From assembly GCA_029063085.1 (NCBI GenBank), contig JAIDOW010000070.1:1-64000 (forward strand): a stretch of 64,000 nt of DNA. The letters run 5' to 3'. The notes under the pieces are model-generated. The model was not told the origin of the DNA, ran no database searches, and worked only from the letters and a program-made list of their open reading frames with translations. The position numbers and the translations under genes were made by a program. Shown one piece after another: positions 57,298 to 64,000 of the stretch; position 1 is the first letter of the stretch, and every line of letters begins with the position of its first letter. Origin of the DNA: Lachnospiraceae bacterium (GTDB lineage Bacteria; Bacillota; Clostridia; Lachnospirales; Lachnospiraceae).

Positions 57298-57322
57298 TTT
57301 ACCTACCCATATGCAACAATTA

Positions 57323-58027
57323 TTACATATTCTTCATATACTGCAAAACAACGTTGGAAAACTCTCTGCTCCGCAGCCGTGATACAGGAATCTCCCTGCC
57401 GTTATCCATATACGCAATCCCTTTCTTATAACCTTTTAAATGCTTCAGATTAATCAGATAGCTCCTGTGACACCTAAAAAAACAGTCGTCCAGTTTGTTT
57501 TCCAGATTTTCAATCCTATCATAATAATCAACTACTTCAGATGAAACTAAATTCAGATATATTTTCCGGTCTATTATCTCACAGAAAACAATATTATCCT
57601 TAAGAATAATACGGCTTTCATATCCCCTTTTGACAAGTAAACTGACTTCACTGGCATTTTGCATGGATACATAAAGTCTCTCCATTGTTTTTTCAAACTG
57701 TTTTCCTTCAATTGGCTTGACCAGATAATCGTAAGTCTGCACCTCAAAAGATTGAAATACCATTTCCTTAAGTACTGTAATAAAAATCAGGAACCCCCGA
57801 AACTTATCTGCTCTCAGCTTCCTTGCTGTTTCCATGCCGTCTATATCCTTCATCTGAATATCCAGAAACAAAATATCTATCTGACCACCATATTTCAATA
57901 GTTCTTCTCCACAGGAAAACCGGAGAATGGTTATCTCAATATTTTTTCTGCGAAAAAAATCTAAGACCATTGCCTGTATATGGTCGGACATATATTTTTC
58001 ATCATCGCAGATTGCAATACGGATCAA
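57323..58027 (-). CDS. LytTR-family response regulator
   Basis: 234 residues. Receiver domain with 'IRIAICDDEKYMSDHI', Asp in 'IDILFLDIQMKDIDGMETAR' and Lys in 'YDYLVKPIEGKQF'. The LytTR DNA-binding domain (about 130-230) has 'RGYESRIILKDNIVFCEIIDRKIYLNL' and 'CFFRCHRSYLINLKHLKGY'. The start codon is TTG with AGGAGG 7 bases away. It forms a two-gene unit with the kinase, 25 bases downstream. Confidence 0.93.
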   Translation of the reverse strand: MIRIAICDDEKYMSDHIQAMVLDFFRRKNIEITILRFSCGEELLKYGGQIDILFLDIQMKDIDGMETARKLRADKFRGFLIFITVLKEMVFQSFEVQTYDYLVKPIEGKQFEKTMERLYVSMQNASEVSLLVKRGYESRIILKDNIVFCEIIDRKIYLNLVSSEVVDYYDRIENLENKLDDCFFRCHRSYLINLKHLKGYKKGIAYMDNGREIPVSRLRSREFSNVVLQYMKNM

Positions 58028-58403
58028 GGTGTCACCTCCTAGTTAGTATTCTTACAATACGTAAAATTTCAGTTTCCTTTTCATCCCATCAAGGCTCCAA
58101 AGGCCGTATGATATTCTGAATATCTCATTATAGTCTGCTTGAAACATCAAAACAATCCATTTGTTGTGAATCGCTTTCCAAATGCTGTAGAATGCTATTT
58201 CTTTGCCATATTAAACATTTCAAAAAGCCGCTGCCTTGCAAAACCTGCTTGGAATCTTTGAAGACTATTCTCCTCTAATTCCATGCTGGCCACACCACTT
58301 GTGCTCCTTAGTACAAGACTTACAAGTCACTTGCTGGTTTGTCGGCAGCTACTCCCCTTGAAACTTTTACCCAAAATTAGGAACATGCCTATCACTCTAT
58401 AAA
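58028..58403. other. Gap with a degenerate copy of the kinase 3' end
   Basis: No gene. At 58150-58195 the minus strand reads a degraded version of the last 45 bases of the AgrC-like kinase gene at 55977-56020 (about three quarters identical by eye, ending CAAATGGATT in both). This suggests a lost upstream kinase gene. Confidence 0.5.
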
Positions 58404-58437
58404 AATCCGGATATCCTGTCTTGCGGGCATCCGGATT
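58404..58437 (-). terminator. Terminator of the XRE gene
   Basis: AATCCGGAT (58404-58412) pairs with ATCCGGATT (58429-58437). The minus strand continues TTTTTAT. Confidence 0.8.
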
Positions 58438-58442
58438 CTTTA

Positions 58443-59498
58443 TTATAATCTATCTTTCATGTTAGACTTAAAGTATGTGATCCCAATCGAAATTGCACTA
58501 AATACACATCCTGCAACTGGCCACACGATCCAGCTTTTTCCCCAGTTACCGGTTGTAAAATTATAACCAAGAAAAACTGCTGTTATAATACACCAGTATA
58601 TACCAGCCACAACCGTCATAACATCCATGTTCTCACTTCTCTCTTTCTTTCGAATCTCTGAGAAGCCATTCTTCTGCATCAAAACATCGTAATACTCTTT
58701 TCGCATTCCTGCTGATACAAAAATAGGAACAGCAATCGCTATAATCAGCAGTAATCCCATGGTAGATATATAATCCCATATTGTCATACTGTTTATTTTC
58801 ATAGAGACTTCTCCGAATGCATTACACACAATATATATGATTACTCCGAATATACATAAAATAACCCCCATTATGACTCTTGAAACAAATGTTTTATAAA
58901 ATCCTTTATATTCTTCTGCCAGTCTGCTTTTTTCTTCTTCCGGTAAAAGAAAGGGCTGTATCTTTAAATATACATACTTTTTCATCTCCATTTCGGAAAA
59001 TACAAAAATCCCTACTGCCACTGCAATGCAGATCAACATTGGCACAGCTGAAAGACCAGTATCGATTCCTTTGGGATGCTCATACATCTCTACTGCGTTT
59101 ACCAGCACCCCGCCAAAGATACAGAGAAACACCCCAAAAGAAATTCTTTTAGATGCCTTAAAGCAGGCTGACCGATATTCTTTTATTTCCTCTTCTTTCA
59201 ACTCTCTGACAGTTTCCACCTGCCCAGAAGAAATATCCTTAAAAGAGTCGCTATGCCCAGTATACTCTGCCTCTTTTGCCGCTCCCTTAGAAGAATCCAC
59301 ATCTTCTTCCTTTAACAGATAATCTGTAGAAACTTCAAATATCCGGCTCATCAGTACCAGCTTATCCAAATCCGGCATAGACTGCCCGGACTCCCACTTT
59401 GATACGGCTTGCCGGCTCACCTCCATCTGCTCTGCAAACTGTTCCTGAGACAGACCTAAACGCTTTCGTTCATTGAATATTTTTTCTGCTAATCTCAT
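58443..59498 (-). CDS. XRE-family regulator with membrane domain
   Basis: About 351 residues. N-terminal helix-turn-helix (about 1-60) 'RLGLSQEQFAEQMEVSRQAVSKWESGQSMPDLDKLVLMSRIFEVSTDYLLKEE', then a linker and about six membrane helices in pairs (from about 120 to the end). Such proteins hold a DNA-binding head at the membrane; the mechanism is not established. The ATG at 59498 was preferred; 59504 is nearly as good. It has its own terminator and is not linked to queA. Confidence 0.85.
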   Translation of the reverse strand: MRLAEKIFNERKRLGLSQEQFAEQMEVSRQAVSKWESGQSMPDLDKLVLMSRIFEVSTDYLLKEEDVDSSKGAAKEAEYTGHSDSFKDISSGQVETVRELKEEEIKEYRSACFKASKRISFGVFLCIFGGVLVNAVEMYEHPKGIDTGLSAVPMLICIAVAVGIFVFSEMEMKKYVYLKIQPFLLPEEEKSRLAEEYKGFYKTFVSRVIMGVILCIFGVIIYIVCNAFGEVSMKINSMTIWDYISTMGLLLIIAIAVPIFVSAGMRKEYYDVLMQKNGFSEIRKKERSENMDVMTVVAGIYWCIITAVFLGYNFTTGNWGKSWIVWPVAGCVFSAISIGITYFKSNMKDRL

Positions 59499-59733
59499 AT
59501 TCATTTTCTCCTTTCGATTTTTGTCCATCTTACAGTTGCACTCCCTTTTATACTACCAAGTCTACCTTGAACTTTGTCAACCAATGGTTGCAGCCCTTGA
59601 TTTTACTATACTTTTGTATCTTTTTTCTCTGGTCCCAAATTCCGTTTTAGGAAGTTGTTCTTTTTTAGTCCTTTATATTCCTTTAAAATCTTTTGACTAT
59701 ATACTATTCATAGCATAAACAAATAACCCGGAA

Positions 59734-60783
59734 TCATCCACCCTGTTTCCCCTCTTTTTTGTGAATCAGCATCGCATCTCCAAAAGAAAAGAATCGATAT
59801 CTTTCTTCCACTGCCTCTTCATAAGCATGCAGCATTTTTTCCCTTGTAGAAAATGCAGATACCAGCATAAGCAGAGTTGATTCCGGTAAATGGAAATTCG
59901 TAATCAGGGAATCCACTACCTTGAACTGATAACCCGGATAAATGAAAATATCCGTCCATCCGCTTCCGGCTCTTACAATCCCGTTATCATCTGCTACGGA
60001 TTCCAAGGTTCTGGTGCTGGTAGTTCCCACAGAAATAATCTGATTCCCCCGCTGCTTCGCTGCATTGATCTTGGCAGCTTCCTCTTCCTCCACCACATAG
60101 AATTCCGAATGCATATGATGCTCCAAAATATTATCCACTTTTACGGGACGAAACGTTCCAAGTCCCACATGCAGTGTCACATGGGCAATCTCCACACCTT
60201 TTTCCTTTAACTGAACTAACAACTCATTGGTAAAATGCAGTCCGGCTGTAGGTGCCGCCGCAGAGCCCTCATTCTTTGCATATACGGTCTGATAGCGGTT
60301 TCTGTCCTTTAGCTGGTGCGTAATATACGGGGGAAGAGGCATCTGCCCGAGCCTGTCTAAAAGTTCTTCCCAGATTCCCTCATATTCAAATCGGATCAGA
60401 CGGTTGCCCTCTTCCACAATATCGATCACTTCACCCACAAGCAATCCGTCACCAAAGGATATCCTGGCACCAACTCTTGCCTTTTTTCCCGGTTTTACAA
60501 GAGTTTCCCAAATTTTTTCTTCTTTTCTCTTTAACAGTAAAACCTCGATGGAAGCTCCAGTGTCTTCCTTTACGCCCATAAGCCTGGCCGGAATTACCTT
60601 TGTATCATTCACCACCAGGCAGTCACCTTGGTTTACATAATCTAATATATCATAGAAATGTCTGTGTGTGATACTTCCATCCTCTCTTCCCACTACCATA
60701 AGGCGGGAGTCACTTCTTTTTTCAAGAGGATCCTGTGCAATCAGTTCCTCTGGTAAATCATAATAAAAATCTGTTAATTTCAT
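59734..60783 (-). CDS. queA: S-adenosylmethionine:tRNA ribosyltransferase-isomerase
   Basis: 349 residues. It transfers the ribose of SAM to preQ1-modified tRNA, giving epoxyqueuosine, the substrate of QueH, also in this window. Motifs: '[25 protein letters not shown]', '[13 protein letters not shown]', '[14 protein letters not shown]', '[14 protein letters not shown]' and '[17 protein letters not shown]'. Full length. It follows rtcB by 75 bases in the same direction. Confidence 0.97.
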   Translation of the reverse strand: MKLTDFYYDLPEELIAQDPLEKRSDSRLMVVGREDGSITHRHFYDILDYVNQGDCLVVNDTKVIPARLMGVKEDTGASIEVLLLKRKEEKIWETLVKPGKKARVGARISFGDGLLVGEVIDIVEEGNRLIRFEYEGIWEELLDRLGQMPLPPYITHQLKDRNRYQTVYAKNEGSAAAPTAGLHFTNELLVQLKEKGVEIAHVTLHVGLGTFRPVKVDNILEHHMHSEFYVVEEEEAAKINAAKQRGNQIISVGTTSTRTLESVADDNGIVRAGSGWTDIFIYPGYQFKVVDSLITNFHLPESTLLMLVSAFSTREKMLHAYEEAVEERYRFFSFGDAMLIHKKEGKQGG

Positions 60784-60858
60784 TCTAATCTGCTTCTTTC
60801 TTATCTATATTTTTGTATACTCGGTATTTGCAATGAGATTATTTTTGCCTTACAGCAT

Positions 60859-61995
60859 TTAATTTTTCCCACCTGCTTTAAAATTATATACCGGCTTGAT
60901 AATCCGGTCAATCATTACTGTATCTCCTATCACCTCTGTGATGTCATCCATTTTCCGGTATGCAAACGGTGCCTCATCCAGAGTATCCTTATTTACACAG
61001 ATTGAGTGGATTCCTTCCATGGCCTTTTTAAATTCGGAGACCGTATGGTGTTCTTTTACCTCAGAGCGCTTATAAAGACGCCCTGAACCGTGGGGTGCCG
61101 AACAGTTCCAGTCCTCATTTCCAAGACCGGTTCCCAAAATAATCCCATCTCGCATATTGATGGGGATAGCCACCTTTTCTCCTGTTTTTGCACTGATTGC
61201 ACCTTTTCGCAGAACTGGCAGTTCCCCTGAAAAATCAACATAATTGTGAATACATGTATAACTGTCCATTACTCTCCATTTCATGCCACGCACAATCTCA
61301 TCAATCATAGCCGCCCGGTTATTTGCAGCATATTCCTGTGTGACGGCAAGGTCATGGAGATAATCATCTAACAACCTGCCCTCTAAACATGTCATTTCGT
61401 ATGCGGCATGCCCCTGTTTTTTCATCTGCGTTTCATGCTGTCCTTCCTTCAAATAGTGTTCTGTCACCTCCATTCCAAGATGCCTGCTGCCGGAATGAAT
61501 TACAAGATAATAATCCCCATCCGTATCCCGGTCTATCTCAATAAAATGATTCCCGCCGCCTAAGGTTCCAATACTGCGCAGAGCTTTTGCCTCATCCACC
61601 GCCTTGTAACAGCACAGACGACTGAGACTGGCTTGCCTTGCAAACGGATGTGGATTTTTTCTGATATTTCCACCCACCGGAACCCTTTCACGAATCACAG
61701 TATCTAATTTTTGACATTCTATATTCTTTACCTTGATTTTTGCAATCGTTATGCCACAGCCAATATCCACTCCTACAAGGCTTGGAAGCAGACTATCCCC
61801 TACGGACATGGTAAGTCCGATCGTCCCGACTTTGCCAGGATGGACATCCGGCATCACGCGGATTTTACTTCCTTCAGCACTTTTGTGGTCACAAATCCGC
61901 TGTAGCTGCCTACGGGCATACTCTTCAATTGCATATTCCTCATTGCGGACTGTATAAACGACTGCATTTGCATATTTTCCATAAATCGTAATCAT
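60859..61995 (-). CDS. rtcB: RtcB-family RNA ligase
   Basis: 378 residues, GTP- and Mn-dependent ligase joining 2',3'-cyclic phosphate or 3'-phosphate to 5'-OH RNA ends. Metal ligands are in 'VMPDVHPGKVGTIG', 'GVDIGCGITIAKI', 'LGGGNHFIEIDRD' and 'VIHSGSRHLG'; the GMP-accepting histidine lies in 'CSAPHGSGRLYKR'. AAAGGAAA precedes the ATG. It is shorter than E. coli RtcB (408), as in many Firmicutes. It is preceded by an unusual leader of about 375 bases with a small ORF and a terminator. No archease gene is adjacent. Confidence 0.93.
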   Translation of the reverse strand: MITIYGKYANAVVYTVRNEEYAIEEYARRQLQRICDHKSAEGSKIRVMPDVHPGKVGTIGLTMSVGDSLLPSLVGVDIGCGITIAKIKVKNIECQKLDTVIRERVPVGGNIRKNPHPFARQASLSRLCCYKAVDEAKALRSIGTLGGGNHFIEIDRDTDGDYYLVIHSGSRHLGMEVTEHYLKEGQHETQMKKQGHAAYEMTCLEGRLLDDYLHDLAVTQEYAANNRAAMIDEIVRGMKWRVMDSYTCIHNYVDFSGELPVLRKGAISAKTGEKVAIPINMRDGIILGTGLGNEDWNCSAPHGSGRLYKRSEVKEHHTVSEFKKAMEGIHSICVNKDTLDEAPFAYRKMDDITEVIGDTVMIDRIIKPVYNFKAGGKN

Positions 61996-62084
61996 AAAAA
62001 TTTCCTTTCTGTATTGTGTTTTCCAATTACAGACGACCAGATTCCGACCACTCCTTCTTCATAGAGCACCGGAAAAATCTGCAA

Positions 62085-62110
62085 CAAAAAAACACCTTAT
62101 ATAAAGGTGT
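62085..62110 (-). terminator. Intrinsic terminator in the rtcB leader
   Basis: ACACCTT (complement of 62104-62110) and AAGGTGT (complement of 62092-62098) form a 7-bp stem with a 5-base loop, followed by seven T residues on the minus strand. It lies about 90 bases before the rtcB ATG. It either ends a separate small RNA or attenuates rtcB. Confidence 0.75.
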
Positions 62111-62241
62111 CGATCATCCCAATCTATGTACCCGCACTGCCTGCGAGAAAATGCAGACTCTCATGGCATTCACCATATAGAAACCATGACCAGCTCATTA
62201 CATACAAAAATTATTCCGCTATATCAGGCAGATATACTGCG

Positions 62242-62310
62242 TTAAATGGAAAGGACAATTACACCCTGTCTATGAGTTATTAAATTATTGTTCATCATCA
62301 TACACTGCAT
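62242..62310 (-). CDS. 22-residue leader or small-peptide ORF
   Basis: AAGGAGGACAAT leads directly into an ATG, giving MQCMMMNNNLITHRQG and six further hydrophobic residues before TAA. The ribosome site is strong, and its sequence AGGACAAT can pair with ATTGTCCT at the end of the ORF, so translation and folding are linked. The methionine and asparagine runs recall leader peptides, but no amino acid pathway gene follows. Expression is not proven. Confidence 0.5.
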   Translation of the reverse strand: MQCMMMNNNLITHRQGVIVLSI

Positions 62311-62376
62311 ATTGTCCTCCTTATTCTGCTTCACCCACTGCTTCCATACAAAGCTTATGCTCTTTGTCTGACAATA

Positions 62377-62405
62377 AGTATATCGGCTGTGGCATGGAAT
62401 GTCAA
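62377..62405 (-). promoter_or_regulatory. Strong promoter of the rtcB leader
   Basis: On the minus strand consensus TTGACA (complement of 62400-62405), 17 bases, TATACT (complement of 62377-62382). The expected transcript starts near 62370 and meets the terminator at 62092-62110 after about 280 bases. Confidence 0.8.
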
Positions 62406-62486
62406 TAGGTGGAAATTACTTACCTTATAAATCACTTCTCTGGCTTACAAAAATATTTTACTTAATACAAGAAAAAACAAACAATA

Positions 62487-62526
62487 AAAAGGCTAATCCT
62501 GTAACATTAATCAGACTCAGCCTTTT
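62487..62526 (-). terminator. Terminator of pheT / tRNA-Pro
   Basis: AAAAGGCT (complement of 62519-62526) pairs with AGCCTTTT (complement of 62487-62494), followed on the minus strand by TTATTGTTTGTTTTTT. An 8-bp hairpin TTCCCGCT/AGCGGGAA (62532-62550) lies just before it. Confidence 0.75.
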
Positions 62527-62589
62527 CATCATTCCCGCTTCCAGCGGGAAGCATTACTTGATTCTGTTTTATTATACATCTCATAGAAA

Positions 62590-62663
62590 TCTGGATGACA
62601 AGATTTGAACTTGCGACCTCTACATCCCTAATGTAGCGCTCTACCAAGCTGAGCCACATCCAG
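62590..62663 (-). tRNA. tRNA-Pro (anticodon AGG)
   Basis: 74-base cloverleaf on the minus strand: acceptor CTGGATG/CATCCAG, D-arm GCTC/GAGC, anticodon arm CTACA-TTAGGGA-TGTAG giving AGG, T-arm GCAAG-TTCAAAT-CTTGT, discriminator A. C1-G72 with A73 and G35-G36 fit bacterial proline identity. CCA is not encoded. It lies downstream of pheT in the same direction and may be co-transcribed. Confidence 0.93.
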
Positions 62664-62730
62664 ACGGTTTCACACCATTGGTAGTCTATTCCATATTGAC
62701 GGATTTGTCAATACTTTTTTGACTTAATTT

Positions 62731-64000
62731 TTATCCTCTAAGCTCAATGCCCAGTTTTTTCAATGCATCTAAAACCTTTTCCACTGCCTTGTCTACTTCA
62801 GCAGACTCCAGATTCCGGTCCTTTGCACGGAAGATCAATGAAAATGCAACGGATTTCTTTCCTTCGCCTACCTGCTCTCCCTCATAAACATCAAAGAGCT
62901 CCACACTTTCCAATATCTTGCCGGCATTTTTCGCAATAACATGCTCAATCTGCCCTACAAAAAGGCTCTTATCCATCACCATGGAAAGATCTCTGGTACT
63001 TGCAGGATATTTTGCAATTCCCTCATACTTACGGTCAAAACCTGCAAGCATCGTAAGCACATCCATATTAAGTACTGCTACATAAGCCTCTGCCTTCATG
63101 TTATAGTTATCACCTACCTCAGGGTGAATCTGACCAATAAGACCAATCTCCAGCTTGCCTTTTACCATCTTTGCCTGACGCCCCGGATGCAGATATGGAA
63201 TATCACTGCCCGGCTCAAATTCAACCTGACCGGCAATACCCAGCTTTTCAAAAATTTCTTCTACCGCACCCTTTAGGGTGAAGAAGTCACCGTCTCCATA
63301 CATACCCATGGTAAGCCTCATTTTCTCATCCGGAAGCTCATCTAATGGAAGAGATTTGGGAATATAAATGTTTCCAAGCTCATAAAGTCTTGCTGTTTTA
63401 TTTCTTCTGTTATAATTGGTCGCAAGAGAGGTCAGCATGCCGTTTAGGGAAACTGTTCTCATAATTGAAAAGTCCTCACCCAACGGATTAGAGATCACAA
63501 CCGCCTGACGTTCTTTTGCATCTTCCGGCAGCAGCAGCTTGTCAAATACTTTAGGGCTCTCAAAGGAATACGTCATACCACCAGAAAAACCGTTCCGCTC
63601 GCAGATTTCCCTTGCCACATCTTCCACTCTCTGATTAAATGGTTTTTTACCTACAGTTGCTTCTCCCTTTGGCAGGGAAACCGGAATATTATCATAACCG
63701 TAAAATCTTGCCACTTCCTCTGCCAGGTCTGCCATACACCCTAAATCCTGACGGAAAGTAGGAATGGTAAGGGTATCATCTCCCTCATTGTACACGAGAT
63801 CCAGTCGTTTAAAATATGATAGCATATCTTCTCTGGAAATATTTGTTCCCAATAAATTGTTATAACGTTCCGGCTCAAATGGCAGCACTTTTTCCGTAAC
63901 AGGCTTTGGATAAACATCTACTATACCGCCTACTACATCACCGCATCCCATCTCCTCTACCAGCTGGCAGGCTCTGTTGATTGCCTCTGATGCTGTATTC
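62731..64000 (-). CDS. pheT: Phenylalanyl-tRNA synthetase beta subunit, C-terminal part
   Basis: The frame runs off the right edge; at least the last 420 codons are present. It starts within the B3/B4-B5 region ('NTASEAINRACQLVEEMGCGDVVGGIVDVYPKP'), then the catalytic-like core ('LAEEVARFYGYDNIPVSLP', 'SFESPKVFD', 'ISNPLGEDFSIMRTVSLNGML') and the FDX-ACB anticodon-binding domain at the end ('YPASTRDLSMVMDKSLFVGQIE'). PheT pairs with PheS to charge tRNA-Phe. pheS is expected just outside the window. Confidence 0.96.
   Translation of the reverse strand, partial: NTASEAINRACQLVEEMGCGDVVGGIVDVYPKPVTEKVLPFEPERYNNLLGTNISREDMLSYFKRLDLVYNEGDDTLTIPTFRQDLGCMADLAEEVARFYGYDNIPVSLPKGEATVGKKPFNQRVEDVAREICERNGFSGGMTYSFESPKVFDKLLLPEDAKERQAVVISNPLGEDFSIMRTVSLNGMLTSLATNYNRRNKTARLYELGNIYIPKSLPLDELPDEKMRLTMGMYGDGDFFTLKGAVEEIFEKLGIAGQVEFEPGSDIPYLHPGRQAKMVKGKLEIGLIGQIHPEVGDNYNMKAEAYVAVLNMDVLTMLAGFDRKYEGIAKYPASTRDLSMVMDKSLFVGQIEHVIAKNAGKILESVELFDVYEGEQVGEGKKSVAFSLIFRAKDRNLESAEVDKAVEKVLDALKKLGIELRG

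Noticed and set aside
62085..62370. rtcB leader as SRP RNA, 6S RNA, RNase P RNA or tmRNA
   Set aside because: None of their conserved sequences (GGAAG tetraloop helix, GAGGAAAGUCC, tmRNA tag frame) is present.

Overview
The window looks like chromosome of a low-GC Gram-positive gut anaerobe, most likely a Lachnospiraceae-type Clostridium (inference from gene families, AT-rich intergenic DNA, strong AGGAGG ribosome sites and sigma-A promoters with 17-base spacers). Most genes lie on the minus strand and most are housekeeping: carAB, groES-groEL with a CIRCE operator, glgB, prfC, leuS, tyrA-aroA, queH, queA, rtcB, pheT (running off the right edge) and one tRNA-Pro.

Region by region. 0.2-8.2 kb: a beta-lactam response cassette in which BlaI-BlaR1 (plus strand) faces a MecA/PBP2a-like transpeptidase and a membrane protein (minus strand); near-identical dyads sit on both promoters, so the repressor probably controls itself and the resistant transpeptidase. 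8.6-14.1 kb: small metabolic and RNA-modification genes and a chemoreceptor. 14.2-17.2 kb: TetR and PadR regulators and a MATE exporter divergent from padR, with two 15-base palindromes between them. 17.2-26.8 kb: fabV, carB-carA with a probable attenuator, queH, small genes, groEL-groES. 28-36.7 kb: PAP2 phosphatase, glgB, three uncharacterised genes, prfC, a secreted protein, leuS. 37.5-47.4 kb: a seven-gene unit of response regulator, short-loop sensor kinase, two paralogous giant FtsX-type permeases, ABC ATPase, a CARDB-like surface protein and a third permease. 47.5-52.6 kb: a 3D/SH3 wall protein, an rRNA pseudouridine synthase and aromatic synthesis. 52.6-58.4 kb: a scarred accessory stretch with a broken response regulator, an inverted fragment of another, a nonsense-mutated small gene, and an AgrC/AgrA-like pair. 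58.4-64 kb: a membrane-attached XRE regulator, queA, rtcB with a long structured leader containing a small ORF and an intrinsic terminator, tRNA-Pro and pheT.

The most unusual object is a non-coding element of about 700 bp present twice (about 27350-28047 and 36765-37461). It has inverted termini and three modules bounded by inverted repeats. Its large hairpins differ in sequence between the copies but remain fully paired, and a short apical motif recurs four times. In both copies one end supplies the stop codon of a minus-strand gene. It could be a large structured RNA or a palindromic non-autonomous mobile element.

All assignments come from reading the sequence; no database search was run. 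Start sites were moved to the codon with the best ribosome site where this was clear.
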